Assembly (NCBI GenBank): GCA_963812245.1
Contig: CAWEUK010000002.1
Span: 744,001-808,000 of the forward strand
From: Salsipaludibacter sp963812245
GTDB taxonomy: Bacteria; Actinomycetota; Nitriliruptoria; Nitriliruptorales; Nitriliruptoraceae
Direction of reading: 5' to 3'
DNA length: 64,000 bases
Within the stretch, counting starts at the first letter, position 1; every line of letters begins with the position of its first letter. This document shows, piece after piece, positions 11,020-19,595 of the stretch. Both the position numbers and the translations under genes were made by a program. The notes beneath the pieces were generated by a model, which was given only the letters and a program-made list of their open reading frames with translations, made no database searches and was not told the DNA's origin.

Positions 11020-11676
11020 ATGGCTGCCAAGGCACTCCTGGGCACCAAGCTGGGCATGACCCAGGTCTTCGATGACGAGAACCGGATCGTTCCGGTCACC
11101 GTCGTCGAGGCCGGCCCCTGCACGATCACACAGGTCAAGACCGTCGACACCGACGGGTACACGGCCGTGCAGATGGCATTTGGATCCCGCAAGCACACCA
11201 ACAAGCCGATGGCCGGTCACCTGGCCAAGGCCGACGTCGAGTCCGCTCGCACGCTGGCCGAGTTGCGCCTGTCCGCCGACGACGAGCTGCCCGAACTGGG
11301 CGCCGTACTCACCTGCGACGTCTTCGCCAAGGGCGAGGTCATCGACGTGACCGGCACCTCGAAGGGCAAGGGCTACGCCGGCGTCATGAAGCGGCACAAC
11401 TTCAAGGGCATGGGCGACGGTCACGGCGTCAAGCGCAAGAACCGTCACCCCGGTTCCGTGGGCATGGCCTCGACCCCCGGGCGCACGTTCAAGGGCATGC
11501 GCATGGCCGGTCGGATGGGTGGCGAGCGCGTCACCGTCCAGAACCTCGAGGTCGTGGACATCGACACCGCCAACGGACTGATCCTGGTCAAGGGTGCGGT
11601 GCCCGGCTCCAACGGCTCGATCGTGCTGATTCGTTCGGCCGTCAAGGCCGCGACCCCCGAAGGCGGTGATGCCTGA
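11020..11676 (+). CDS. rplC: 50S ribosomal protein L3
   Basis: L3 is an early 50S assembly protein reaching the peptidyl-transferase centre. It has 218 residues. The ATG at 11020 follows AAGGAAG and gives MAAKALLGTKLGMTQVF; an upstream in-frame ATG at 10993 lacks this spacing. The extended loop reads RHPGSVGMASTPGRTFKGMRMAGRMGG-like sequence, as is usual in Actinobacteria. Its stop overlaps the rplD ATG by one base. Confidence 0.96.
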   Translation: MAAKALLGTKLGMTQVFDDENRIVPVTVVEAGPCTITQVKTVDTDGYTAVQMAFGSRKHTNKPMAGHLAKADVESARTLAELRLSADDELPELGAVLTCDVFAKGEVIDVTGTSKGKGYAGVMKRHNFKGMGDGHGVKRKNRHPGSVGMASTPGRTFKGMRMAGRMGGERVTVQNLEVVDIDTANGLILVKGAVPGSNGSIVLIRSAVKAATPEGGDA

Positions 11677-12473
11677 TGGCTACCGAGACGCCAGAGACAC
11701 GTGTCGGCCTGGGTGTTGACGTCGTCGACCTCACCGGTGCGGTCGTCGACTCCGTCGACCTGCCCGCCGAGTGGTTCGACGGCAAGGTCAACATCGGTGT
11801 CATGCACGAGGTCGTGACGGCGCAGCTGGCCGCAGCACGACAGGGCACCCACAAGACCAAGAACCGTGGCGAGGTCCGCGGTGGTGGCATCAAGCCATGG
11901 CGCCAGAAGGGCACCGGTCGGGCCCGTCATGGGTCCATCCGCTCACCCATCTGGGTTGGCGGTGGCACGGCCCACGGTCGCGTCCCCAAGGACTGGTCCA
12001 AGCGCGTCAACAAGAAGGTGCGCAAGGCCGCCCTGCGGTCCGCACTCACCGATCGCGCCCGCAACGGCGCGGTGACGGTCGTGCGCGAGTTCAGCTTCGA
12101 CACCCCTCGGACCCGCGACGCCGTGGCGGCGCTGGTCGCCCTGGGTCACGACCAGGTCAAGACGCTGATCGTGCTGGCGGCGCGTCACGAGGCCACCAGC
12201 AAGTCGCTGCGCAACCTGCAGTCCGTCCACGTGCTGACCGTCGACCAGCTCAACACCTACGACGTGCTGCGCGCCGACGTGGTCGTGTTCGACGAGGCGG
12301 CGCTCGCCCTGATGGGTGGCGCCACCGAGACCTCGTCGTCCAGCGACGCGTCCGAGGCCGCACCTGCAGCCCCCGCGGACGCCGACGCGACCGACGTGGC
12401 CGACGCCCCAGTGGCCGATGCGCCACAGGCCGACGAGGCCGCGTCCACGGACGCCAACACCGAGGAGGCCTGA
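11676..12473 (+). CDS. rplD: 50S ribosomal protein L4 with acidic C-terminal tail
   Basis: L4 binds 23S rRNA and lines the exit tunnel. The conserved body includes KTKNRGEVRGGGIKPWRQKGTGRARHGS and ends near residue 215. A tail of about 50 residues follows that is nearly all Ala, Asp, Glu, Ser and Thr, making 265 residues against the usual 200-220. The tail is low-complexity and negatively charged, so it probably does not bind rRNA. It overlaps rplC by one base, and rplW follows two bases after its stop. Confidence 0.95.
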   Translation: MATETPETRVGLGVDVVDLTGAVVDSVDLPAEWFDGKVNIGVMHEVVTAQLAAARQGTHKTKNRGEVRGGGIKPWRQKGTGRARHGSIRSPIWVGGGTAHGRVPKDWSKRVNKKVRKAALRSALTDRARNGAVTVVREFSFDTPRTRDAVAALVALGHDQVKTLIVLAARHEATSKSLRNLQSVHVLTVDQLNTYDVLRADVVVFDEAALALMGGATETSSSSDASEAAPAAPADADATDVADAPVADAPQADEAASTDANTEEA

Positions 12474-12475
12474 AC

Positions 12476-12775
12476 ATGACCCCGTTCAAGGACCCACGCG
12501 ACATCATCCTCCGTCCCGTCATCTCCGAGAAGTCATACGGATCGCTGGACGAGGGCAAGTACACCTTCGATGTCGACCCGCGCGCGACCAAGAGCCAGAT
12601 CAAGGCTGCCGTCGAGGACGTCTTCGACGTGAAGGTCGTCAAGATCAACACGCTCAACCGGGCCGGGAAGCGCAAGCGCCGCGGCTTCGTCGTCGGGCGC
12701 CGTCCCAACATCAAGCGAGCGATCGTGACCGTTGCCGAAGGCGACGAGATCGAGTTGTTCGACGTCGCCCTGTAA
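12476..12775 (+). CDS. rplW: 50S ribosomal protein L23
   Basis: L23 sits at the exit-tunnel mouth and docks SRP, trigger factor and SecYEG. It has 99 residues, with the conserved ILRPVISEKSYG start and VEDVFDVKVVKINTLN. The basic loop RAGKRKRRGFVVGRRPNIKRA is typical of the family. The ATG at 12476 lies after GAGGAGGCC within the end of rplD. Confidence 0.96.
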   Translation: MTPFKDPRDIILRPVISEKSYGSLDEGKYTFDVDPRATKSQIKAAVEDVFDVKVVKINTLNRAGKRKRRGFVVGRRPNIKRAIVTVAEGDEIELFDVAL

Positions 12776-12855
12776 GGCCACACGGCCAGGGCCTGAAGCG
12801 CCCGAGTTCCGCTCCGACCGGCCCCCCGGTCGCACGCGACCCGAAAGTTCACATC

Positions 12856-13689
12856 ATGGCAATCCGCAAGTACAAGCCGACCACCAACGGTCGTCGCTTT
12901 GGCTCGGTGGCCTCGTTCGAGGAGGTGACCCGTTCACGTCCCGAGAAGGGGCTGGTGGCCAAGGGGCGCAACAAGGCTGGCCGGAACAACAACGGCCGCA
13001 TCACCAGCCGTCACCGTGGTGGCGGGCACAAGCGCCGCTTCCGCGTCGTGGACTTCCGTCGCAACAAGGACGGCATTCCGGCGACCGTCGCGGCGATCGA
13101 GTACGACCCCAACCGGTCGGCCCGCATCGCGTTGCTGCACTACCACGATGGTGAGAAGCGCTACATGCTGGCGCCCAAGAACCTCATGGTCGGCACGATC
13201 GTCGAGTCTGGGCCCCAGGCCGACATCAAGACCGGCAACGCCCTGCCGCTGGCCAACATCCCCGTCGGTACGACCATCCACGCGGTCGAGCTTCGTCCGG
13301 CAGGTGGCGCCAAGATGGGCCGCAGTGCCGGAACCGCCATCCAGTTGCTGGCCAAGGAGGGCAAGAACGCCGCACTGCGGCTGCCCTCCGGCGAGATTCG
13401 CCTGGTCGACGCCCGCTGCCGGGCCACGATCGGCACCGTGGGCAACGAGTCCCACGAGCTGGTCGACCTCGGCAAGGCCGGTCGCAGCCGGTGGAAGAAC
13501 GTGCGCCCGCAAACCCGCGGTGTCGCCATGAACCCCGTCGACCACCCCCTGGGTGGCGGTGAGGGCAAGTCCTCCGGTGGGCGCCACCCCGTCGACAAGT
13601 GGGGCAACCCCGAGCGGCGCACCCGCCGGGGCAAGAAGGAATCCGACAAGCAGATCATCCGCCGGCGCGGCAAGAATCGGAGGCGCTGA
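12856..13689 (+). CDS. rplB: 50S ribosomal protein L2
   Basis: L2 is needed for subunit association and peptidyl transfer. It has 277 residues, the usual size. Conserved segments are NNNGRITSRHRGGGHKRRFR, GDAIPVG-like NIPVGTTIHAVE, and the functionally critical GVAMNPVDHPLGGGEG loop with its histidine. The ATG at 12856 was chosen because it gives the invariant MAIRKYKPTTNGRR start. Its stop overlaps the start of rpsS. Confidence 0.97.
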   Translation: MAIRKYKPTTNGRRFGSVASFEEVTRSRPEKGLVAKGRNKAGRNNNGRITSRHRGGGHKRRFRVVDFRRNKDGIPATVAAIEYDPNRSARIALLHYHDGEKRYMLAPKNLMVGTIVESGPQADIKTGNALPLANIPVGTTIHAVELRPAGGAKMGRSAGTAIQLLAKEGKNAALRLPSGEIRLVDARCRATIGTVGNESHELVDLGKAGRSRWKNVRPQTRGVAMNPVDHPLGGGEGKSSGGRHPVDKWGNPERRTRRGKKESDKQIIRRRGKNRRR

Positions 13690-13973
13690 TGCCACGCAGT
13701 CTCAAGAAGGCCCCCTGGGTCGACGACCATCTCATGAAGAAGATCGAGGCCATGAACGAGTCCGGCGACAGCCGGGTCGTGAAGACCTGGTCACGTCGTT
13801 CGACGATCTACCCCGAGTTCGTGGGGCACACGATCGCCGTCCACAACGGCCAGCAGCACGTGCCCGTGCGCATCTACGAGCGCATGGTCGGGCACAAGCT
13901 GGGCGAGTTCGCCCCGACCCGTGCCATCAAGTGGCAGGGCGCAGGCGAGAAGCAGACCACCAAGGCCCGCTGA
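13689..13973 (+). CDS. rpsS: 30S ribosomal protein S19
   Basis: S19 is a 30S head protein contacting A-site tRNA and forming an intersubunit bridge. It has 94 residues with MPRSLKKAPWVDDHL, TWSRRSTIYPEFVGHTIAVHNG and GHKLGEFAPTR. The ATG overlaps the rplB stop, so the two are translationally coupled. A 109-base spacer to rplV holds nothing I recognise. Confidence 0.97.
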   Translation: MPRSLKKAPWVDDHLMKKIEAMNESGDSRVVKTWSRRSTIYPEFVGHTIAVHNGQQHVPVRIYERMVGHKLGEFAPTRAIKWQGAGEKQTTKAR

Positions 13974-14082
13974 CCAGCACGCGCCGCGAACCGGTCCTGT
14001 CGTTGACTCGACATGACGGTCCGGCCGCCACACGCACCACGCCCGACGGTCGCTGACCACGGGCACGAGAAGGACAACCACC

Positions 14083-14433
14083 ATGGCAACGCAGAAGGCC
14101 ACCGCCAAGTACGTGCGGGTGGCACCGAACAAGGTTCGTCAACTGACGACCCTGATCGTCGGTGCCCCCGTCGTCGATGCCGACAACATGCTCGCATTCT
14201 CGGAGAAGGGTGCTGCCAAGCCCCTCCTCAAGGTGCTGCGCTCGGCAGTGGCAAATGCCGAGAACAACGCCGAGCCGCCGCTCGACATCGACAACCTCTA
14301 TGTCGAGCGCGCCTGGGCCGACGAGGGACCGACCCTCAAGCGGTTCCAGCCACGTGCCATGGGGCGGGCATCCCGCATCCGCAAGCGCACCAGCCACATC
14401 ACCGTCGTCCTGAGCGACGACCGCAACATCTGA
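14083..14433 (+). CDS. rplV: 50S ribosomal protein L22
   Basis: L22 has an extended hairpin that lines the exit tunnel and is a macrolide-resistance locus in other bacteria. It has 116 residues. Typical features are AKYVRVAPNKVRQ, SAVANAENN and the hairpin GPTLKRFQPRAMGRASRIRKRTSH, which looks wild type. The start is ATG at 14083 after GAGAAGGA. Confidence 0.96.
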   Translation: MATQKATAKYVRVAPNKVRQLTTLIVGAPVVDADNMLAFSEKGAAKPLLKVLRSAVANAENNAEPPLDIDNLYVERAWADEGPTLKRFQPRAMGRASRIRKRTSHITVVLSDDRNI

Positions 14434-14476
14434 CGACGCCGCCGGCAACGACCGGCACGGCAAGGAGCAACCCCCA

Positions 14477-15673
14477 ATGGGTCAGAAGGTCAACCCCTAC
14501 GGCTTCCGGCTCGGTATAACAACCGACTGGAAGTCCAAGTGGATCGCCAACGACAAGGACTATGCGACCTACCTCCATGAGGACGATCGCATCCGTCGCT
14601 ACATCCGCAAGCGGGTGCGGCATGCGGGTATTTCCCGCATCGACATCACGCGTACCCGTGACAACGTCGAGGTCAGCGTCCAGGCGGCGCGCCCCGGCAT
14701 CGTCATCGGTCGACGTGGGTCGGAGGCGGACGCGATCCGGGCCGATCTCGAAAAGCTGTCGGGCAAGAAGGTCAAGCTCAACATCATCGAGATCAAGAAC
14801 CCGGACCTCGACGCACAGGTCGTGGCGTTCAACACCGCCGAGCAACTCAAGGGCCGGGTGTCGTTCCGTCGTGCCATGCGTCGTGCCGTCCAGAACGCGC
14901 AGAAGGCAGGCGCACTGGGTGTGCGGGTCCAGGTCGCCGGTCGACTCGGAGGCTCCGAGATGAGCCGCACCGAGTGGTACCGCGAGGGCCGCGTCCCGCT
15001 GCACACACTGCGTGCCAAGGTCGACTACGGCTTCGACGAGGCCAAGACGACCTACGGCGTCATCGGTGTCAAGGTGTGGATCTACACCGGCGACCAGTTG
15101 GGTTCCGGCGACGAGGTCGAGGCCCAGCGGGCCATGGATCGCGCCAGGGCCATGGCCGAAGGCCGCAAGGTCGACGACCGGCCGCGTCGTCGCTCCGCCC
15201 GCAAGGCTGCTTCGGTGGCCAAGCAGGTCACGGGCGTCGGCTCGCGCCAGGCTCCGGCCAAGGCTGCCCCGGCGTCCACCGAGGCCGCGTCCACCGAGGC
15301 CGCGTCCACTGAGGCTGCGGAAGCCGCGTCCACCGAGGCTGCCGAGGCCGCGACCACCGAGGCCGCCGAGGCTGCCACCACCGAGGCAGGCGGCGACGCC
15401 CAGGGTTCGGCCACCGGACCCGACGCCCCGACCACGGTCGTGGAGGCCGGCGACACCGCCGCGTCTGACACCGTCGAGGCGACCACCGAGGCTGCGCCAC
15501 CGCAGTCCGGCGCCATGGATGCCGACCAGGTCGCGGGCGAGGACGCCCCCGAGCCGGCCGGCGCCGACGAGACCCCAGAACCCACCGATGCCCCCGAACA
15601 GGCACCGGCGCCGGCAGCTGACGCCGCACAGGATGCAGCAGCCGCCGATGAGAGCAAGCAGGAGGACGCCTGA
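14477..15673 (+). CDS. rpsC: 30S ribosomal protein S3 with long acidic repeat tail
   Basis: S3 guards the mRNA entry tunnel. The body is standard: MGQKVNPYGFRLGI, a KH domain with GIVIGRRGSEAD, and GRLGGSEMSRTEWYREGRVPLHTLRA. At 398 residues it is far longer than the usual 210-275. The last ~150 residues are Ala/Glu/Thr/Asp-rich, and the first part consists of short near-repeats of ASTEAA and EAATTEA. The tail has no predicted fold and is probably flexible at the solvent side. Its stop overlaps the rplP ATG. Confidence 0.95.
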   Translation: MGQKVNPYGFRLGITTDWKSKWIANDKDYATYLHEDDRIRRYIRKRVRHAGISRIDITRTRDNVEVSVQAARPGIVIGRRGSEADAIRADLEKLSGKKVKLNIIEIKNPDLDAQVVAFNTAEQLKGRVSFRRAMRRAVQNAQKAGALGVRVQVAGRLGGSEMSRTEWYREGRVPLHTLRAKVDYGFDEAKTTYGVIGVKVWIYTGDQLGSGDEVEAQRAMDRARAMAEGRKVDDRPRRRSARKAASVAKQVTGVGSRQAPAKAAPASTEAASTEAASTEAAEAASTEAAEAATTEAAEAATTEAGGDAQGSATGPDAPTTVVEAGDTAASDTVEATTEAAPPQSGAMDADQVAGEDAPEPAGADETPEPTDAPEQAPAPAADAAQDAAAADESKQEDA

Positions 15674-16095
15674 TGTTGTCCCCCAAGCGCGTCAAGTACC
15701 GCAAACAGCACCGGCCCCGGCCCCTCAAGGGCCTGGCCACGGGTGGCACCGAGGTCTACGTCGGTGACTATGGGCTGAAGGCGACCACGCCCGGCTGGAT
15801 CACTGCACGCCAGATCGAGTCGGCACGTATTGCCATCAACCGCGCCGTCAAGCGTGGCGGGAAGGTTCGCATCGCGATCTTCCCGGACCGCTCGATCACG
15901 CGCAAGCCGCTCGAGACCCGCATGGGTTCGGGCAAGGGCTCGCCGGACCACTGGGTCGCCGCCGTCAAGCCCGGCCGCGTCCTGTTCGAGATCTCCGGTG
16001 TCTCCGAGGAGCTCGCCCGCGAGGCCATGCGCCGCGCGGCCCACAAGCTTCCCGTCAAGACCAAGTTCGTTGCACGTGAGGAGGGTGGCGAATGA
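15673..16095 (+). CDS. rplP: 50S ribosomal protein L16
   Basis: L16 helps position A-site tRNA in the large subunit. It has 140 residues with MLSPKRVKYRKQHR, GLKATTPGWITARQIESARI and MGSGKGSPDHWVAAVKPG. The conserved arginine of the hydroxylation loop region (TRKPLETRMGSGKG) is present. The start overlaps the rpsC stop and the stop overlaps the rpmC start. Confidence 0.97.
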   Translation: MLSPKRVKYRKQHRPRPLKGLATGGTEVYVGDYGLKATTPGWITARQIESARIAINRAVKRGGKVRIAIFPDRSITRKPLETRMGSGKGSPDHWVAAVKPGRVLFEISGVSEELAREAMRRAAHKLPVKTKFVAREEGGE

Positions 16096-16319
16096 TGACA
16101 GCATCCGAACTCCGTGAGCTCGCCGACGACGAGCTCGCCACACAGTTGGCCGACAACAAGGAAGAGCTGTTCAACCTGCGCTTCCAGATCGTCACCGGCC
16201 AGCTCGATGACCCCCGTCGCATCCGCGCGGTCAAGACCCAGATCGCCCGGGTCATGACCGTCATGCGTGAGCGCGACATCGCCGGCCAGCGGGCCGCCGT
16301 CGCCGACAGCGAAGAGTGA
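16092..16319 (+). CDS. rpmC: 50S ribosomal protein L29
   Basis: L29 is a small helical protein near the exit tunnel. It has 75 residues with the family core LRELADDELATQLADNKEELFNLRFQ and a helix ending ARVMTVMRER. Two ATGs (16092 and 16095) are possible; the first has better spacing from GAGGAGGG at 16078-16085. It overlaps the rplP stop. Confidence 0.95.
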   Translation: MMTASELRELADDELATQLADNKEELFNLRFQIVTGQLDDPRRIRAVKTQIARVMTVMRERDIAGQRAAVADSEE

Positions 16320-16324
16320 ATCCA

Positions 16325-16615
16325 ATGACCGACATCATCGACACCATCACCGACGACACCGAGGGTCGCGCTGCTCGCAAGGAGCGCGTTGGCCTGGTGG
16401 AGTCCACCAAGCAGGACAAGACGATCGTCGTGCGCATCGAGCGCCGCACGGTCGACCCCACGTACGGCAAGACCATCACCAAGTCCAAGAAGTTCCAGGT
16501 CCACGACGAGGACAACACCGCCGGCACCGGCGACACCGTCCGCATCGTCGAGACCCGTCCGATCTCCAGGACCAAGCGGTGGCGCCTGGCCGAAATCGTC
16601 GAACGCGCCCAGTGA
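16325..16615 (+). CDS. rpsQ: 30S ribosomal protein S17
   Basis: S17 is a primary 16S rRNA-binding protein with an OB fold. The ATG at 16325 gives a 96-residue protein with RVGLVESTKQDKTIVVRIERR, TYGKTITKSKKFQVHDE and RPISRTKRWRL. The N-terminal ~20 residues are acidic and extended, as often in Actinobacteria. A GTG at 16316 is possible but less likely. Confidence 0.94.
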   Translation: MTDIIDTITDDTEGRAARKERVGLVESTKQDKTIVVRIERRTVDPTYGKTITKSKKFQVHDEDNTAGTGDTVRIVETRPISRTKRWRLAEIVERAQ

Positions 16616-16701
16616 CATCGATCCAGTGACAAACGGGGTCGCCGGCGCCATCGCGCCCCGACCCCACCCCACCAACTTTCACGAACACAGGTAGGACACC
16701 G

Positions 16702-17070
16702 ATGATTCAGCAGGAATCGCGACTCAAGGTCGCGGACAACTCAGGGGCCCGTGAGGTGCTGTGCATCCGCGTGCTCGGAGGGTCCGGGCGTCGGTACGCC
16801 TCGGTCGGTGACGTCTTCGTCGGAACGGTCAAGCAGGCCATTCCTTCGTCCAACGTCAAGAAGGGCGAGGTCGTGCGGTGCGTGGTGGTGCGCACTGCGA
16901 AGGAGAAGCGACGCCAGGACGGCTCCTACATCAAGTTTGACGACAACGCGTGCGTGATCGTGCGCGAGGACGGGTCGCCACGTGGCACCCGCATCTTCGG
17001 CCCGGTCGCCCGTGAACTGCGCGACAAGCGATTCATGAAGATCGTGTCGCTCGCGCCGGAGGTTTTGTGA
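16702..17070 (+). CDS. rplN: 50S ribosomal protein L14
   Basis: L14 forms an intersubunit bridge and binds the silencing factor RsfS. It has 122 residues, beginning MIQQESRLKVADNSGAREVLCIRVLGG, with KKGEVVRCVVVRT and FGPVARELRDK. It opens the spc operon order rplN-rplX-rplE. Its stop overlaps the rplX start. Confidence 0.97.
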   Translation: MIQQESRLKVADNSGAREVLCIRVLGGSGRRYASVGDVFVGTVKQAIPSSNVKKGEVVRCVVVRTAKEKRRQDGSYIKFDDNACVIVREDGSPRGTRIFGPVARELRDKRFMKIVSLAPEVL

Positions 17071-17400
17071 TGAATCGCATTCGCAAGGACGACGAGGTCC
17101 TGGTCATCGCCGGCAAGGACGCTGGCAAGAAGGGCCGGGTCATCCGCATGGTCACCGACAGTGACCGCGCCCTGGTCGAGGGTCGCAACTTCGTGACCAA
17201 GCACGTGCGCGAGCAGCAGACGTGCACAGGGTGTCAACGAGGGCGGCATCATCCAGACCGAGGCCCCCATCCACGTCTCCAACCTCATGCCCATCTGCCC
17301 CAAGTGCGGGCAGGGTGTGCGGGTTGGCTACGTCTTCACGACCGAGGGCGACCGCCGCTCAAAGGTCCGTGAGTGCCGCAAGTGCCAGGCCCATTTCTAG
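17070..17400 (+). CDS. rplX: 50S ribosomal protein L24 with zinc-ribbon tail (frameshifted)
   Basis: L24 is an assembly initiator of the 50S subunit. The N-terminal KOW region reads IRKDDEVLVIAGKDAGKKGRV. A one-base shift lies at about 17220-17232, between EQQT and GVNEGGIIQTEAPIHVSNLMPICPKCG. The C-terminus carries two CxxC pairs (CPKCG and CRKCQ), forming a likely zinc ribbon that most L24 proteins lack. It ends at 17400 and overlaps rplN by one base. The shift is probably a sequence error. Confidence 0.9.
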
Positions 17401-17485
17401 GATTTCCACCCAACGGGATCGAAACGGATCCGTACCGGGCAACCGGGGACGAGGTTTCGGTGCCAGACCAAGGCAATGATCAACC

Positions 17486-18061
17486 ATGAGTGAGACAGTC
17501 ACCACCACGACGGCGCGCACCCCGCGTCTCAAGACGCGCTACAACGACGAGATCAAGGCCCAGCTGCAGGACGAGCTGGGCCTCGACAACCCGATGCAGA
17601 TCCCGACCTTCACCAAGATCGTGGTCAACGTCGGTCTCGGCGAGGCGATCAACGACTCCAAGGCGCTCGAGAACTCGATCTCGGACCTCGAGACCATCAC
17701 CGGTCAGCACCCGCGCATCAACCGGGCACGCAAGTCGATCGCCGGGTTCAAGTTGCGCGAGGGCCAGGCCATCGGGGCCAAGGTCACGTTGCGCGGCGAC
17801 CGCATGTGGGACTTCTTCGACCGGCTGTTGTCGGTCGCGCTGCCCCGCGTGCGTGACTTCCGTGGGCTCAACCCCAAGTCCTTCGACGGCAACGGCAACT
17901 ACACCTTCGGGCTCAACGAGCAGCTCGTGTTCCCCGAGATCGACTACGACAGCATCGACGCCACCCGTGGCATGGACGTCACCATCGTCACCACGGCCAC
18001 CACCGACGAGCAGGGCCGGGCACTCTTGGGTGCCTTCGGCTTCCCGTTCATCAAGAACTGA
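17486..18061 (+). CDS. rplE: 50S ribosomal protein L5
   Basis: L5 binds 5S rRNA and contacts S13 across the subunit interface. It has 191 residues with TKIVVNVGLGEA, ITGQHPRINRARKSIAGFKLREG, and the C-terminal VTIVTTATTDEQGRALL segment. The Thr-rich N-terminus is slightly extended. rpsZ starts 17 bases downstream. Confidence 0.96.
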   Translation: MSETVTTTTARTPRLKTRYNDEIKAQLQDELGLDNPMQIPTFTKIVVNVGLGEAINDSKALENSISDLETITGQHPRINRARKSIAGFKLREGQAIGAKVTLRGDRMWDFFDRLLSVALPRVRDFRGLNPKSFDGNGNYTFGLNEQLVFPEIDYDSIDATRGMDVTIVTTATTDEQGRALLGAFGFPFIKN

Positions 18062-18077
18062 CGAAAAGGACGCCATC

Positions 18078-18263
18078 ATGGCCAAGACCTCCAAGCGTGT
18101 CCAGGCCCGCCGCGGGATGAAGTACAACGTGCAGAACTACACCCGTTGCGAGCGCTGCGGCCGCCCCCGCGCCGTCTTCAAGAAGTTCCGCCTGTGCCGC
18201 ATCTGCTTCCGCGAGATGGCCCACGCAGGCGAGCTGCCCGGCATTCGCAAGGCCAGCTGGTAG
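18078..18263 (+). CDS. rpsZ: 30S ribosomal protein S14, type Z (zinc form)
   Basis: This is the short 61-residue S14. It has a complete zinc site, CERCG and CRICF, separated by RPRAVFKKFRL, and the conserved C-terminus GELPGIRKASW. The ATG at 18078 follows AAAAGGA. The zinc form indicates the zinc-replete paralogue; no C-minus S14 copy is seen in the window. Confidence 0.96.
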   Translation: MAKTSKRVQARRGMKYNVQNYTRCERCGRPRAVFKKFRLCRICFREMAHAGELPGIRKASW

Positions 18264-18285
18264 CGGCGTGGCCTTCGGCCAGCGA

Positions 18286-18326
18286 TGGAGTTCGCTGCCG
18301 CGAACATCCAGGCTGCGCGAACTCCA
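18286..18326 (+). other. GGAGTTCGC hairpin in the rpsZ-rpsH spacer
   Basis: A perfect 10-bp inverted repeat, TGGAGTTCGC (18286-18295) and GCGAACTCCA (18317-18326), lies in the 183-base spacer between rpsZ and rpsH. A second short stem, GGCC-TTC-GGCC, precedes it. It is a member of the spacer hairpin set noted under findings. Confidence 0.5.
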
Positions 18327-18446
18327 CGGCTGAACAGCGATCCAACGACACTGCAACCACCAGCCTGAACACAAGGACCGCAACCGCGCGGTCCACGACC
18401 GGGAAGTACAGGGCAGGTCCCTGCAACCCCAGGAGAATGACACACC

Positions 18447-18845
18447 ATGACCATGACCGACCCACTGGCAGACATGCTCACGCGTCTGCGCAACGCCTCC
18501 ATGGCCCACGCCGACGAGGCCGCGATGCCGTCCTCGAAGATCAAGGTGAACTTCGCCGAGATCCTCAAGCAGGAGGGCTACATCGCCAGCTACGAGGTGA
18601 CCGACACCAAGCCGCAGGCGACCTTGACCGTGCAGCTGAAGTACGGCCGCAAGCGGGAACGGGTCATCACCGGCCTCAAGCGCGTGTCCAAGCCCGGCCT
18701 GCGCGTCTACGTCAAGCACGACGAGATCCCCCGCGTCCTCGGTGGCCTCGGCGTTGCCGTCCTGTCCACCAACGCCGGCCTGATGACCGATGGCCAGGCC
18801 CGCAAGGACGGCCGCGGCGGCGAACTGCTCGCCTACGTCTGGTAG
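18447..18845 (+). CDS. rpsH: 30S ribosomal protein S8
   Basis: S8 is a primary binder of the 16S central domain and, in other bacteria, the translational repressor of the spc operon. It has 132 residues, starting MTMTDPLADMLTRLRNA, with MPSSKIKVNFAEILKQEGYI and STNAGLMTDGQARKDGRGGELLAYVW. The ATG at 18447 follows AGGAGA. The spacer upstream is long and contains hairpins. Confidence 0.96.
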   Translation: MTMTDPLADMLTRLRNASMAHADEAAMPSSKIKVNFAEILKQEGYIASYEVTDTKPQATLTVQLKYGRKRERVITGLKRVSKPGLRVYVKHDEIPRVLGGLGVAVLSTNAGLMTDGQARKDGRGGELLAYVW

Positions 18846-18858
18846 GAAAGGTTCCACC

Positions 18859-19400
18859 ATGTCACGCATTGGAAAGCAACCCATCGTCGTCCCCGACGGC
18901 GTCGATGTCGCCATCGACGGCCTCGACGTCACGGTCAAGGGCCCCAAGGGGCAATTGTCGGCCACCATGCCCGAGGGTGTGGAGGTCGGTCGTGACGACG
19001 ACGGCCAGGTCGTGGTGACCCGCCACGCGACGATGGTCCGGCACGCTCGTTGCACGGGCTCGTGCGTTCCCTGGTCGCCAACATGGTCGAGGGCGTCACG
19101 CAGGGCTACGAGAAGAAGCTCGAACTGGTCGGCGTGGGGTACCGCGCCCAGCAGAAGGGCTCCGACCTGGAGTTCCAGGTCGGCTTCTCGCACCCCGTGA
19201 TGGTCGAGGCGCCCGAGGGCATCACCCTGGCGGCGCCACAGCCCACCGAGGTGGTGGTCACCGGCATCGACAAGCAGCTCGTCGGCCAGGTCGCGGCCAA
19301 CATCCGCAAGATCCGTCCGCCCGAGCCGTACAAGGGCAAGGGCATCAAGTACGCCGGCGAGACCATCCGCCGCAAGGCCGGCAAGGCCGCCGGTCGCTGA
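18859..19400 (+). CDS. rplF: 50S ribosomal protein L6 (frameshifted)
   Basis: L6 lies near the factor-binding site of the 50S subunit. The start MSRIGKQPIVVPDGVDV is typical. A one-base shift near 19030-19040 breaks the expected segment around DDGPARSLHGLVRSLVANMVEGVT. The second domain is intact (KKLELVGVGYRAQ, FSHPV, TEVVVTGIDKQ) and it ends PYKGKGIKYAGETIRRKAGKA. The joined length of about 180 residues is normal, so the shift is likely a sequence error. Confidence 0.92.
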
Positions 19401-19595
19401 CGCGCTCGCAAGCTCGGGCGGTCAGCCACCCGCTGGTTTCCTCCGCAACTCCGGAAACTCCGCATCGGAGGCCGAGGCCGACCACCACGAAACGCACCAA
19501 CCGAACCAATCCAGCGGTGGCATCCGCCGCCGGAGTACCCGCCGCATCGCGCGCCAGCAGCGGCGCCAGTCGGCGAGACGTACGAGGAGACCACC
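19401..19595 (+). other. rplF-rplR spacer, no gene seen
   Basis: The spacer holds a short inverted repeat GTTTCC...GGAAAC (about 19435-19466) and a Shine-Dalgarno (AGGAGACC) for rplR. I see no protein-coding signal or clear promoter. Confidence 0.4.
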
